Made by a program: the position numbers and the translations under genes. The notes beneath the pieces were generated by a model. That model was not told where the DNA came from, did not search any database, and saw only the letters and a program-made list of their open reading frames with translations. From Rugamonas aquatica (GTDB taxonomy: Bacteria > Pseudomonadota > Gammaproteobacteria > Burkholderiales > Burkholderiaceae_D), in the NCBI RefSeq assembly GCF_009380215.1, contig NZ_WHUG01000001.1:911669-975668 (forward strand): 64,000 nucleotides of DNA, read 5' to 3'. Of the stretch, positions 30,616 to 39,753 are shown piece by piece (the stretch's first letter is position 1; each line of letters begins with the position of its first letter).

Positions 30616-31700
30616 TGAAACTGATACGACGATGTGCAGTGGTGCTGGCCATGTTGGCGGCAATATCCGCGCAGGCGGCCGAGCCGGTGTTCGAGACGGT
30701 GAAGCCGCTGCCGCCCGGCGCCGCGCTGCGATTCCCAGCGGACTTCGGCGCCCATCCCGGCTACAAGACCGAATGGTGGTACGTCACCGGCTGGCTGAAC
30801 ACGCCGGACGGCAAACCACTGGGCTTCCAGGTGACGTTCTTCCGCACCGCCACGCCGCACGATCCCGCCAACCCGAGCAAGTTCGCGCCCAAGCAGCTGA
30901 TCATTGGCCATGCGGCCGTCTCCGACCCGGCCAACGGCAAGCTGCTCCACGACCAGCGCAGCGCGCGCGAAGGCTTCGGCCTGTCCTACGCCAAGGTCGG
31001 CGACACCGACGTCAAGCTCGAAGACTGGCACATGACACGCGCCGCCGGCGGCAGCTACCAGGTCCATCTCGACGCCGCCAGCTTCAAGCTGGAGTTGACA
31101 CTGAAACCTACGCAACCCGTGCTGCCGCAGGGCGACCGTGGCTATTCGCGCAAAGGTCCGCGGCCTATCGACAGCAGCTACTACTACAGCGAACCGCAGC
31201 TGGCCACCACCGGCACTGTCACCCGCGCCGGCAAGGCGGTCGCCGTCACGGGCGCCAGCTGGCTCGATCACGAATGGTCCACCCAATATGTCGCCGCCGA
31301 TGCCGCCGGCTGGGATTGGCTAGGCGCCAACCTGGCCGACGGCGGCGCGCTGATGGCTTTCCAGATGCGCGGCAAGACAGGTGCTAAACTATGGGCGCAC
31401 GCGACATGGCGCGATGCATCCGGTAAGATCACGCAGTTCTCGCCGGACCAGGTCAGCTTTACCCCGCAAAGACGGTGGCGTTCGCCCCGCACCAATGCCG
31501 AGTATCCCGTCTCGACCCAGCTGGCCACCGGCAGCACCGTGTGGCAGATCGTCCCTTTGCAGGACGATCAGGAGCTGGACTCGCGGCGCTCCACCGGCGC
31601 GGTGTACTGGGAAGGCGCGGTAACGCTGGAGCGGGACGGAAAACCGGCCGGCCGCGCCTACATGGAGCTGACCGGCTATGTCCAGCCGATCAAGTTTTAG
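30615..31700 (+). CDS. AttH/CrtC-like lipocalin-fold protein
   Basis: A 361-residue exported protein. Signal peptide MKLIRRCAVVLAMLAAISAQ. Double lipocalin-like domain with HPGYKTEWWYVTGWLN near 50-65 and ASWLDHEWSTQYVAADAAG near 218-236, the hallmark of AttH and carotenoid 1,2-hydratase relatives. A strong AGGGAGG site precedes the ATG, which overlaps the permease stop (TGATG). In relatives AttH is encoded after an ABC ATPase and FtsX permease, suggesting lipophilic ligand handling in the periplasm. Hydratase activity is not implied. Confidence 0.87.
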   Translation: MKLIRRCAVVLAMLAAISAQAAEPVFETVKPLPPGAALRFPADFGAHPGYKTEWWYVTGWLNTPDGKPLGFQVTFFRTATPHDPANPSKFAPKQLIIGHAAVSDPANGKLLHDQRSAREGFGLSYAKVGDTDVKLEDWHMTRAAGGSYQVHLDAASFKLELTLKPTQPVLPQGDRGYSRKGPRPIDSSYYYSEPQLATTGTVTRAGKAVAVTGASWLDHEWSTQYVAADAAGWDWLGANLADGGALMAFQMRGKTGAKLWAHATWRDASGKITQFSPDQVSFTPQRRWRSPRTNAEYPVSTQLATGSTVWQIVPLQDDQELDSRRSTGAVYWEGAVTLERDGKPAGRAYMELTGYVQPIKF

Positions 31701-31766
31701 CAGCACCGAACAATTTAGCATCGCCCGAATCGTCAACAAAGAATACTTACAAACCGCAGCCACACG

Positions 31767-33611
31767 ATGACCAACAGCACCACCGCAAGCACCATGTCCG
31801 CCGCCGCTCCAAGTACAGCAAGGGAAGCCAAGAAAGGCAGTCTAGCCACCCTGCGCGGACTGACGCCTTTCCTGCTGCCGTATAAACGTCAATTCGCCAT
31901 GGCCGGCATCGCGCTGGTGGTGGCCGCATGCTCCACGCTGGCCATCCCCGCCGCCTTCAAGCAGATGATAGACCTTGGCTTCGGCGGCGCCGGCGACAAG
32001 AGCATCAAGCACGTCGACCTGGTGTTCCTGGCCTTGTTCGGCGTGGCGACGGTGCTGGCGCTGGCCACGGCGGCGCGCTTCTACACCGTGTCCTGGCTGG
32101 GCGAACGCGTCACCGCCGACATCCGCAGCGCAGTCTACAAGCATGTGGTCACGCAGAGCCCCGAGTTTTTCGAGACCACGCAAACCGGCGAAGTCCTGTC
32201 CCGCATCACCACCGACACCACCCTGATCCAGGCGGTGGTCGGCACCAGCATCTCGATGGCGCTGCGTAACGTGCTGCTGTTCGTCGGCGGCCTGGTCATG
32301 TTGTTCGTCACCAGCGCCAAGCTGTCGGCCATCATCATCGGCCTGCTGATCCTGACCGTGCTGCCTATCGTGATGTTCGGCCGCCGCGTGCGCAAGCTGT
32401 CGCGCGATTCGCAGGACCGCATCGCCGACGCTTCCGCCATGGCCGGCGAAATCCTCAACGCCATGCCGACGGTGCAGGCCTTCACGCACGAGAAGATCGA
32501 ATCGAACCGCTTCGGCGCCTCGGTCGAAGGCGCTTTCGCCACCGCGATGCGCCGCATCCGCGCCCGCGCGCTGCTGACGATGATTGCCATCGTACTGGTG
32601 TTCGGCACCATCGTGTTCGTGTTGTGGCTGGGCGCACACGCTGTGCTCAACGGCGACATGACCGGCGGCGATCTTGGCCAGTTCATCCTGTATGCATCCA
32701 TCGTGGCCGGGGCCATCGGCGCCCTGTCCGAAGTGATGGGCGAGGCGCAGCGCGCCGCCGGCGCCACCGAGCGCCTGCTGGAACTGATGTCGGTCAAGTC
32801 GGCCATCCAGTCGCCGGCACAGCCGCTGGCATTGCCGCCGCGTGCCGCCAATGGCGCGGCACTGAGCTTGCACGATGTCGGCTTCTCCTATCCTTCGCGT
32901 CCCGATACGGCAGCGCTGGGCCAAGTGACGCTGGATATCAAGCCGGGTGAAACGGTGGCCGTGGTCGGCCCTTCCGGCGCCGGCAAGACCACGCTGTTCC
33001 AGCTGTTCCTGCGCTTCTACGATCCGCAGAGCGGCAGCATCAAGCTCGATGGCGTCGACATCACGCGCCTGGACCTGCACACGCTGCGCGGCGCCATCGG
33101 CATCGTGCCGCAGGATACGGTGATCTTCTCGGCCGACGCGATGGAAAACATCCGCTACGGCCGCGCCGACGCCACCGACGCCGAAGTGATCCAGGCCGCC
33201 AAGCTGGCCGCCGCCCATGAATTCATCGAACGCCTGCCGCAGGGCTACCAGTCCTTCCTGGGCGAGCGCGGCGTGCGCCTGTCCGGCGGCCAGCGCCAGC
33301 GCATCGCGATTGCCCGCGCGCTGCTGAAAAACCCGCCATTGCTGCTGCTGGACGAAGCCACCAGCGCGCTGGATGCGGAATCCGAACGTCTGGTGCAAAA
33401 GGCGCTGGAAGCGGCGATGGTCGGCCGCACCACGGTCATCATCGCGCACCGCCTGGCGACCGTACAGCGCGCCGACCGCATCATCGTGATGGAGGATGGC
33501 CGCATCGTCGAAACCGGCACCCACGCATCGCTGGTGGCGCTGGGCGGCATCTACGCCAACCTCGCGGCGCTGCAGTTCCATAACGTCCACGTCGAACAGC
33601 ACGCAAGTTAA
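31767..33611 (+). CDS. ABC exporter half-transporter (MsbA-related)
   Basis: A 614-residue fused membrane-ATPase protein. Six-helix exporter domain about 40-330; ATP-binding domain about 360-600 with Walker A GPSGAGKTT near 400, signature LSGGQRQRIAIARAL, Walker B LLLLDEATSALD and the switch His in IIAHRLATV. It should work as a homodimer. Sequence type is the MsbA-related ABCB group of proteobacteria; lipid or drug export is possible. Separate from the preceding operon by 66 bases. It is not a plausible ATPase for the FtsX permease because it carries its own membrane domain. Confidence 0.92.
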   Translation: MTNSTTASTMSAAAPSTAREAKKGSLATLRGLTPFLLPYKRQFAMAGIALVVAACSTLAIPAAFKQMIDLGFGGAGDKSIKHVDLVFLALFGVATVLALATAARFYTVSWLGERVTADIRSAVYKHVVTQSPEFFETTQTGEVLSRITTDTTLIQAVVGTSISMALRNVLLFVGGLVMLFVTSAKLSAIIIGLLILTVLPIVMFGRRVRKLSRDSQDRIADASAMAGEILNAMPTVQAFTHEKIESNRFGASVEGAFATAMRRIRARALLTMIAIVLVFGTIVFVLWLGAHAVLNGDMTGGDLGQFILYASIVAGAIGALSEVMGEAQRAAGATERLLELMSVKSAIQSPAQPLALPPRAANGAALSLHDVGFSYPSRPDTAALGQVTLDIKPGETVAVVGPSGAGKTTLFQLFLRFYDPQSGSIKLDGVDITRLDLHTLRGAIGIVPQDTVIFSADAMENIRYGRADATDAEVIQAAKLAAAHEFIERLPQGYQSFLGERGVRLSGGQRQRIAIARALLKNPPLLLLDEATSALDAESERLVQKALEAAMVGRTTVIIAHRLATVQRADRIIVMEDGRIVETGTHASLVALGGIYANLAALQFHNVHVEQHAS

Positions 33612-33638
33612 TTAAAAAATAATTTAGCAAATAAGCAC

Positions 33639-33690
33639 AACGGTTCCGGGTCACGCTAATATGGCGTTATTTTAAAATCAAGGAACCGTT
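33639..33690 (+). promoter_or_regulatory. Inverted repeat that can hide the ribosome binding site
   Basis: AACGGTTCC (33639-33647) is exactly complementary to GGAACCGTT (33682-33690), whose left end forms the AAGGA ribosome binding site and whose last base touches the ATG. If transcription starts before 33639, the RNA stem would block translation of the hydroxylase; as DNA it could also be an operator. Confidence 0.5.
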
Positions 33691-34476
33691 ATGCTGGAAC
33701 GTCTGCTACGCAACATATGGCATAACATTCTCGGAGGCGCCTGGTCATACGTCCTGGTGGCCGGTATTTTCACGCTGCTTTGGCTGTGGTGGCACTTCCT
33801 GCCAGGCCGCAGGCAGCGCTTGCAGGCCAAGCGCGTCGGCCGGCCCCAACTCCAACGTGAAGTTCTCACCACCGTTGTCAGCCTGACGGTGATCGGCGCC
33901 GTGCTGCCGCTGGCCTTTGCGCTGGGCCTGCGCCGCTATTCGCCGATCTATACCGGGCTGGATGACTATAGTCACGGCTGGGCGTCCACCGCAGGCATCG
34001 TGGTGTTGATGATGATAGTACAGGACACCTGGTTCTACTGGACCCACCGGCTGATGCACCACCGCCGGCTGTTCCGCTGGACTCATCTCACTCATCATCG
34101 CTCCACCAACACCAATCCCTGGTCCACCTACTCGATCAGCCCAGTGGAGGCCGTGGTCGACAGCAGCGCCATCATCGTCATACTGCTGCTAGTGCCAAGG
34201 AACTATGTGGCGCTATTCATTTTCTCCTGGCTTAACACGGCATACGCCGTCTACACGCACCTCGGCTACGAGATCTTCCCGCGAGGTATGTCGCAGCACT
34301 GGCTGGGCCGCTGGGTCAACACCTCCACGGCCCACAACACCCACCATGCGCGGGGCCGATACAACTACGGCTGGTACTTTTTATTCTGGGACCGCATGAT
34401 GGGCACCCTGTCGCCGGACTACGAAACGCACTACAGCAAAGCGGGCTTTTTGGCCGCCTCCGCAAAAAGCCGGTAA
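33691..34476 (+). CDS. Fatty acid hydroxylase / sterol desaturase family protein
   Basis: A 261-residue membrane di-iron enzyme. Histidine clusters are complete: HRLMHH near 117-122, HLTHH near 132-136 and NTAHNTHHARGRYNYGW near 209-225. Four or five membrane spans frame them. Members hydroxylate or desaturate lipids at the cytosolic membrane face (family knowledge). Expression may be gated by the inverted repeat overlapping the start. The gene is not coupled to the ABC exporter upstream, and the lyase gene follows by 24 bases. Confidence 0.9.
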   Translation: MLERLLRNIWHNILGGAWSYVLVAGIFTLLWLWWHFLPGRRQRLQAKRVGRPQLQREVLTTVVSLTVIGAVLPLAFALGLRRYSPIYTGLDDYSHGWASTAGIVVLMMIVQDTWFYWTHRLMHHRRLFRWTHLTHHRSTNTNPWSTYSISPVEAVVDSSAIIVILLLVPRNYVALFIFSWLNTAYAVYTHLGYEIFPRGMSQHWLGRWVNTSTAHNTHHARGRYNYGWYFLFWDRMMGTLSPDYETHYSKAGFLAASAKSR

Positions 34477-34500
34477 CATTCTCCCTTTCAGGAGAACGCC

Positions 34501-35586
34501 TTGACCGACGCCGAACTGCGGCTTAGCTGCACAACCCACCTTCCAGGCCACCGCCAGCCCTCGCCCGCACAGCTGTTCGGAGCGATGTCCGCCTGGTGCG
34601 AGGCCAACGGCGTAGCGCACGACACCTACGGCAGCGGCGCGCTGATACAGGACTTCGAGCAGAAGGTCGCCAGGCTGCTGGGCTTTGAGTCGGCGCTGTT
34701 CTGCATCAGCGGCACCATGGCGCAGGCCACCGCGCTGCGCATCGCCTGCATGGAGCGCGGCAGCCGGCTGGTAGCGCTGCACCCGACCTCGCACATCCTG
34801 CGCCACGAACGGGGCAACCATCAACTGTTCGAGCACTTCCAGGCATTGCAAATCGGCGACCCGCACCGCCCGTGGACGCTGGAAGAGCTGCAAGGCATAC
34901 CGGACAAGCTGGGCGCCGCCACGCTGGAACTGCCGATGCGCGAAATCGGTGGACAGTGCCCAAGCTGGGACGAGCTGGCCGCCATCAAGGCCCACTGCCA
35001 CGAGCAGTCCATTCACCTGCATCTGGACGGCGCCCGCCTGCTGGAAACCGCCGCCGCATACGGCCGCCCCGCCTCCGAGATCGCGACCGGCTTCGATTCC
35101 GTCTACCTGTCGATGTACAAAGGCATAGGCGGCATGGGCGGCGCCATGCTGCTGGGTAGCGCGGCCTTTGTCGCTAAGGCCCAGGAGTGGTTCCGCCGCC
35201 AGGGCGGCAATGTCTACCAGCGCACGCCGTACGTGGTGGCCGCCGCCATGCAGTTCGACGCCCGGCTGGCGGCCATGCCGGTCTACTTCCAGCGCACGCT
35301 ATGGCTGTACGACGTACTGCGCGACTACCCGCTGCTGACGCCCAATCCCGCCAGCCCGCAGGCCAGCATGCTGCACCTGCATCTGCCGGTGAGCCGCGAG
35401 CGCGCCAACGAGATCCGCAACCGCATCGCCGAGCAGCACGGCGTGTGGCTGTTCAACGCCGCCAGCCATGCCGCGCTGCCCGGCCGCAGCTCTGTGGAGC
35501 TGTACATCGGCGACAATCTGGTCAAGCTGCCGGACCAGCGCGTGCGCGAAATCCTGACCCTGTGGTCGGACGCGATGTCCAACTAA
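34501..35586 (+). CDS. Threonine aldolase-like PLP enzyme (beta-eliminating lyase family)
   Basis: A 361-residue fold-type I PLP protein. Seen: DTYGSGALIQDFEQKVARLL near 40-59, ALFCISGTMAQATALRIAC, the Asp-containing HLHLDGARLLE near 175-185 and the PLP lysine in SVYLSMYKGIGGMGGAML near 200-217. It begins with TTG, supported by AGGAG 6 bases upstream and no other near start. The usual N-terminal DxRSDT segment of threonine aldolases is replaced by RLSCTTHLPGH, so the reaction may differ. L-threonine to glycine and acetaldehyde is the default guess. Confidence 0.82.
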   Translation: MTDAELRLSCTTHLPGHRQPSPAQLFGAMSAWCEANGVAHDTYGSGALIQDFEQKVARLLGFESALFCISGTMAQATALRIACMERGSRLVALHPTSHILRHERGNHQLFEHFQALQIGDPHRPWTLEELQGIPDKLGAATLELPMREIGGQCPSWDELAAIKAHCHEQSIHLHLDGARLLETAAAYGRPASEIATGFDSVYLSMYKGIGGMGGAMLLGSAAFVAKAQEWFRRQGGNVYQRTPYVVAAAMQFDARLAAMPVYFQRTLWLYDVLRDYPLLTPNPASPQASMLHLHLPVSRERANEIRNRIAEQHGVWLFNAASHAALPGRSSVELYIGDNLVKLPDQRVREILTLWSDAMSN

Positions 35587-35658
35587 ATTCTGCACAAGCC
35601 GGTACAACCGGCTACACTGCGCCCCTTTTCGCGCATTTTTGACATTACTGAGTACATC

Positions 35659-37185
35659 ATGACCTTCCAAGCCCTCGGCCTGATCGCCCCCATACAGAGC
35701 ACGCTGGACACGCTGGGCTACAAGCAGCCCACGCCCGTCCAGAAGCAAGCCATTCCCGCCGTGCTGGCGGGCCGCGACCTGATGGCGGCGGCGCAGACCG
35801 GCACCGGCAAGACGGCAGGCTTCGCCCTGCCCATCCTGCAGCGCCTGACCATGGACGGCGTGACCGGCCCGAGAGCGGTGCGCTGCCTGGTGCTGGTGCC
35901 GACGCGCGAACTGGCCGAGCAGGTCTACGAGAGCTTCCGCAGCTACGGCGGCAACCTGCCGCTGAAATCGGCCGTGGCCTATGGCGGCGTGCCGATCGAA
36001 CCGCAGATCACCAAGCTGCGCAAGGGCCTGGACGTGCTCGTGGCGACGCCGGGCCGCCTGATCGACTTGCTCGACCAGGGCGCGATCAGCTTCGCCATGC
36101 TGCAAACGCTGGTGCTGGACGAAGCCGACCGCATGCTGGACCTGGGCTTCGAGCGCGATCTGGACATCCTGCTGGCGGCCCTGCCCAAGCAGCGTCAGAC
36201 CTTGCTGTTCTCGGCCACGTTCTCGGATGAGATCCGCAAGCTGGCCGGAGGCATGCTGCGCGATCCGGTGTCGATCCAGGTCAGCGCCAGCAACACCGCC
36301 ACCAAGACCGTCAAGCAGTGGCTGATCCCGACCGACAAGCGCCGCAAGCCAGAGCTGCTGCTGCACCTGCTGAAGAAGCTGAAGTGGGGCCAGGTGCTGG
36401 TGTTCGTCAAGACCCGCAAGGGCGTTGAAACCTTGGTTAAAACGCTACAGGAGCAAGGTATTTCGGCCGACTCCATCCACGGCGACAAGACCCAGCCGGC
36501 CCGCCTGCGCGCGCTGGCCCGCTTCAAGAACGCCGAAGTCCAGCTGCTGGTGGCCACCGACGTTGCCGCACGCGGCCTTGATATCGAGGCGCTGCCGCAG
36601 GTGGTCAACTTCGACATGCCGACCGTCGCCGAAGACTACATCCACCGCATCGGCCGCACTGGCCGCGCCGGCATGGAGGGCGAAGCCGTCTCGCTGGTCT
36701 GCGCCGATGAAGTCGAAATCCTGAAAGCCATCGAAACGCTGACACGACAAGTCATCCTCCGCATCGAGGAACCGGGCTTCGAAGCCGACCACCGCGTGCC
36801 GGAGACCGGCCCGAAAGGCGTGGCCGCAGCACTGGCCAAGAAGGCCGCTGCCGAAGCGCCGGCCAAGAAGAAGCGCCCGTTCACCGGCCCGGCCGGCGGC
36901 AAGGCTGCTGCGGCGGCGGGCAAGCCCGCAGTGACCGCGCGTCCGGCCGGTGGCGACGCCTCGCTGGGCACGTGGGCGCCGCCTCCGCCGTCTGGCAAGC
37001 CAGCCGGTGGTGCGCGCTCCGCAGGCGGCAAAGCCGCCACGGGCCGCATCTACGGCGGCGCCAAGCCTGCTGCTGCGCCCAAGGGCGCGGTGGTCGTCAC
37101 CGGCGGCCGTGGCGCCAAGTCGCTTGCGCGCACTGCGGGCAAGGCCACCGCAAAGCCGGGCGGCCGCAAGACCGGCCCACGCTGA
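35659..37185 (+). CDS. rhlE: DEAD-box RNA helicase, RhlE type
   Basis: A 508-residue ATP-dependent RNA helicase. RhlE-like opening MTFQALGLIAPIQSTLDTLG; Q motif PTPVQKQAIPAVLAGRDL; Walker A AAQTGTGKTAGFALP; motif II LVLDEADRMLDLGF near 152-165; motif III SATFS; motif VI YIHRIGRTGRAG. The core ends near 375. A low-complexity tail of about 125 residues rich in Ala, Gly, Pro and Lys follows, as in many betaproteobacterial RhlE proteins, and probably aids RNA binding. Roles in ribosome maturation and cold adaptation are known for the family. Confidence 0.92.
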   Translation: MTFQALGLIAPIQSTLDTLGYKQPTPVQKQAIPAVLAGRDLMAAAQTGTGKTAGFALPILQRLTMDGVTGPRAVRCLVLVPTRELAEQVYESFRSYGGNLPLKSAVAYGGVPIEPQITKLRKGLDVLVATPGRLIDLLDQGAISFAMLQTLVLDEADRMLDLGFERDLDILLAALPKQRQTLLFSATFSDEIRKLAGGMLRDPVSIQVSASNTATKTVKQWLIPTDKRRKPELLLHLLKKLKWGQVLVFVKTRKGVETLVKTLQEQGISADSIHGDKTQPARLRALARFKNAEVQLLVATDVAARGLDIEALPQVVNFDMPTVAEDYIHRIGRTGRAGMEGEAVSLVCADEVEILKAIETLTRQVILRIEEPGFEADHRVPETGPKGVAAALAKKAAAEAPAKKKRPFTGPAGGKAAAAAGKPAVTARPAGGDASLGTWAPPPPSGKPAGGARSAGGKAATGRIYGGAKPAAAPKGAVVVTGGRGAKSLARTAGKATAKPGGRKTGPR

Positions 37186-37270
37186 GCGCTTGGGGCGGCC
37201 ATGTGCGCCGCCTGATAAAATAGCGACCTTTCCGGGCCGTTGCGGCCCGCGCACCACGTTGGAGAATTGA

Positions 37271-38245
37271 ATGCAGCAATACCAGGAACTGATCCAGACC
37301 GTCCTCGATACGGGCAGCTGGCAAGACAACCGCACCGGCATCCGCACGCTGAGCGTACCGGGCGCGATGATGCGCTTCGACCTGCTGAACGGCGGCTTCC
37401 CCGCGGTGACGACCAAAAAACTGGCATTCAAATCCGTGGTCGGCGAACTGTGCGCCTTCCTGCGCGCCTCCAGCAGCGCCGCCGATTTCCGAGCGCTGGG
37501 CTGCAAGGTCTGGGACCAGAACGCCAACGAAAACCAGCAATGGTTGGACAACCCTTACCGCCTGGGCGAGGACGATCTGGGCCCGGTCTACGGCGTGCAG
37601 TGGCGCCAATGGCCAGGCTTTAAGCTGATCGCCGTCGACCAGCCGGCGCAGATCGCTGACGCGCAGAAAAACGGCTTCCGCCTGATCTCGCAGATCGAAG
37701 ACGAAGGCGTGACCAAAGTCCTGCTGCACAAGGCTATCGACCAGCTGCGCGAGTGCCTGGACACCATCGTCAACAACCCGGGCAGCCGCCGCATCCTGTT
37801 CCACGGCTGGAACCCGGCTGTGCTGGACTCGGTCGCCCTGCCGGCCTGCCACCTGCTGTACCAGTTCATCCCGAATCCGAACACCCGCGAACTGTCGATG
37901 TGCCTCTACGTGCGCTCGAACGACCTGGGTCTGGGTACGCCGTTCAACCTCGCGGAGGGCGCGGCGCTGATGCACCTGGTCGGCCGCCTGACCGGCTACA
38001 CGCCGCGCTGGTTCACCTACTTCATCGGCGATGCCCACATCTACGAGAACCACATGGACATGGTCAAGGAACAGCTGACCCGCACGCCGTTCCCTGCGCC
38101 GCAGTTCCGCATCTCCGACCGCGTACCGGACTTCGCCAAGACCGGCAAGTACGAGCCGGAATGGCTGGAGAAGGTCGAACCGTCCGACTTCTCGCTGGAA
38201 GGCTACCAGCACCACGCGCCGATCACGGCACCGATGGCGGTATGA
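37271..38245 (+). CDS. thyA: Thymidylate synthase
   Basis: A 324-residue enzyme methylating dUMP to dTMP with methylene-tetrahydrofolate, producing dihydrofolate. Nucleophile Cys is in [11 protein letters not shown] near 196; the folate/dUMP loop [20 protein letters not shown] is near the N-terminus; [16 protein letters not shown] follows the active site. Its length resembles the long form with an internal insertion (about 90-130) rather than the 264-residue E. coli form. A hydrolase gene overlaps its stop by ATGA. folA, which recycles its product, lies 5 kb downstream on the same strand. Confidence 0.97.
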   Translation: MQQYQELIQTVLDTGSWQDNRTGIRTLSVPGAMMRFDLLNGGFPAVTTKKLAFKSVVGELCAFLRASSSAADFRALGCKVWDQNANENQQWLDNPYRLGEDDLGPVYGVQWRQWPGFKLIAVDQPAQIADAQKNGFRLISQIEDEGVTKVLLHKAIDQLRECLDTIVNNPGSRRILFHGWNPAVLDSVALPACHLLYQFIPNPNTRELSMCLYVRSNDLGLGTPFNLAEGAALMHLVGRLTGYTPRWFTYFIGDAHIYENHMDMVKEQLTRTPFPAPQFRISDRVPDFAKTGKYEPEWLEKVEPSDFSLEGYQHHAPITAPMAV

Positions 38246-38937
38246 CGCAACTGGACTTCATCCCCGGCACGCTGTGCGACGAAAGGATGTGGTCCCGTTT
38301 GACGCCGCTGCTGGGCGACGGCTTCGAATTCAACCACGTCCCGCTGCACAAGGCTCGCACGCGTGAGCAGATGCAGGAGCTGATCGCGGCGCACAGCGCG
38401 CCGTCGGCGCATCTGGTGGCGTTCTCGCTGGGCTCCTACCTCGCCATCGAATACGCGCTGCTGCACCCGGAGCGCGTGCGATCGCTGGTGCTGATCGCGA
38501 ATTCGGCGCGCGGCCTGAGCGAGACCGAAAAGGAAACCCGCCGCCGCATCATCCCCATGTTGAAGAACAACGCCTACACCGGCATGACGCGCATGCGGCT
38601 GCGCGAGCTGCTGCATGAAGCGCACCTCGGCGACCAGTCCATCATCGACACCATCCAGCAGATGGCGCTGGACCTGGGCAAGGACGTACTGCTGGCCCAG
38701 TTCACCGCATCGATGGAGCGCCCGGACCTGATGGAGCGGCTGGCGGAGATCAAGTGCCCGGTGTTGATCGTCGGCGCCGAGGGCGACCAGCTGGTCGATC
38801 CCGCCGACCTGCGCGAGATGGCACGCCACCTGCCCGATGCGCGCCTGAGCATCCACGACGGCACCGGCCATATGATCCCGTTGGAAGTCCCGCAGGTGCT
38901 GGCCGCCGACATCAAAGCGTTTCACCACACCACATGA
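38242..38937 (+). CDS. Alpha/beta hydrolase
   Basis: A 231-residue small hydrolase. Nucleophile elbow [20 protein letters not shown] near 68-87 (Ser in FSLGS), acid in [14 protein letters not shown] and His in [14 protein letters not shown]. The usual HG oxyanion motif near the N-terminus is replaced by [10 protein letters not shown], as in the BioH/YbfF-like subgroup. It overlaps thyA by 4 bases and the first YidD-like gene by 4 bases, so all three are translationally linked. Substrate unknown. Confidence 0.85.
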   Translation: MTQLDFIPGTLCDERMWSRLTPLLGDGFEFNHVPLHKARTREQMQELIAAHSAPSAHLVAFSLGSYLAIEYALLHPERVRSLVLIANSARGLSETEKETRRRIIPMLKNNAYTGMTRMRLRELLHEAHLGDQSIIDTIQQMALDLGKDVLLAQFTASMERPDLMERLAEIKCPVLIVGAEGDQLVDPADLREMARHLPDARLSIHDGTGHMIPLEVPQVLAADIKAFHHTT

Positions 38938-39392
38938 AGCGCCTGGCCCTCGCCGCCATCGCGTTTTATCGACGCCACCTGTCGCGACTGAAGGGCTTTG
39001 CCTGCGCCTTCCGCGTCCACACCGGACGCGATAGCTGCTCCGCCTACGGCCAGCGCGTCATCGCCCGCCATGGCCTGATCCTCGGCCTGATACTGCTGAA
39101 CCGCCGCATGAACGCCTGCGGCGAAATCCATCACCAACATCGCCCACCAGCGCCAGCGATGCGCGCCATGAGCGCCCGCCACCGCGCACAGGCCGGATTC
39201 TGCGACCTGTCGTGCGACCTGCCCGACCTGCCCTGCAGCGCCGGCGACGTCGGCGAAGCCTGTGATATCGCCAACTGCGGCTGCGAGGCCGCCAACTGCT
39301 CCAAGTCGGATTGCAGGGACTGGTGGCGCCGGCGCAGGAACAAGGACAGAGACCAATATGTCCGCGTCAATCCCACGCAGGGCCTGGAGTAA
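38934..39392 (+). CDS. YidD-like protein with Cys-rich tail (copy 1)
   Basis: A 152-residue protein. The first 65 residues match the YidD (membrane insertion efficiency factor) pattern: AFYRRHLSRLKGFACAFRVH, then GRDSCSAYGQRVIARHGL. The remaining part is hydrophilic and carries about ten cysteines, including DIANCGCEAANCSKSDC, suggesting metal or disulfide chemistry. Normal YidD is about 80 residues and lies between rnpA and yidC; this is an ectopic, extended form. A second copy lies at 42925. Overlap with the hydrolase gene by ATGA fixes the start. Confidence 0.8.
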   Translation: MKRLALAAIAFYRRHLSRLKGFACAFRVHTGRDSCSAYGQRVIARHGLILGLILLNRRMNACGEIHHQHRPPAPAMRAMSARHRAQAGFCDLSCDLPDLPCSAGDVGEACDIANCGCEAANCSKSDCRDWWRRRRNKDRDQYVRVNPTQGLE

Positions 39393-39393
39393 C

Positions 39394-39747
39394 TCAGGCC
39401 TTGACGATCAGCGTGCCGGCCATCTCCTCATGGCCGCTGCCGCAGAAGTTATCGCATAAAAAGCCGAACTGCCCCGCCTCCTCCGGCTTGAGCTTCACCC
39501 GCACCGGTTTGCCGATCACCAGATCGGCGCGGATCTTGAAGTCCGGCAGGCTGAAACCGTGCGGGAAGTCCAGCGCCGTCAACTCCAGCACCACCGCCTC
39601 GCCCTTCTTCAATTCGATCACGTTCGGCGCATAGCGGAACTTGCGCGCCTCGATCTTGATGACGCGCTCCTTCGCCCCGGCCTGCACCGCGCCAAATACG
39701 GCCAGCGCCAGCGGAGTACACAACAGCATTCTACGTTTGGTCAGCAT
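39394..39747 (-). CDS. Exported cupredoxin with a CuA-type ligand set
   Basis: A 117-residue periplasmic protein. Signal peptide about 1-25 (LLCTPLALAVFGAVQAGA). Copper ligands: His63 in DFPHGF, and Cys98, Cys102, His106 and Met109 in LCDNFCGSGHEEM, spaced exactly as the CuA site of cytochrome oxidase subunit II and N2O reductase. Stand-alone proteins of this kind may transfer electrons or copper (inference). It follows the metallophosphoesterase gene by 6 bases and probably shares its transcript. Confidence 0.87.
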   Translation of the reverse strand: MLTKRRMLLCTPLALAVFGAVQAGAKERVIKIEARKFRYAPNVIELKKGEAVVLELTALDFPHGFSLPDFKIRADLVIGKPVRVKLKPEEAGQFGFLCDNFCGSGHEEMAGTLIVKA

Positions 39748-39753
39748 GACGAT

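Noticed and set aside
31767..33611. This ABC protein as the missing ATPase of the FtsX permease
   Set aside because: It has its own six-helix exporter domain and is separated by 66 bases; FtsX permeases use stand-alone ATPases.
35597..35613. Hairpin AGCCGGT-aca-ACCGGCT before rhlE as terminator
   Set aside because: No T run follows; it may be an operator or chance.
37233..37249. Hairpin CGGGCCG-ttg-CGGCCCG before thyA as terminator or riboswitch
   Set aside because: No T run and no further structure; it may slightly affect translation only.
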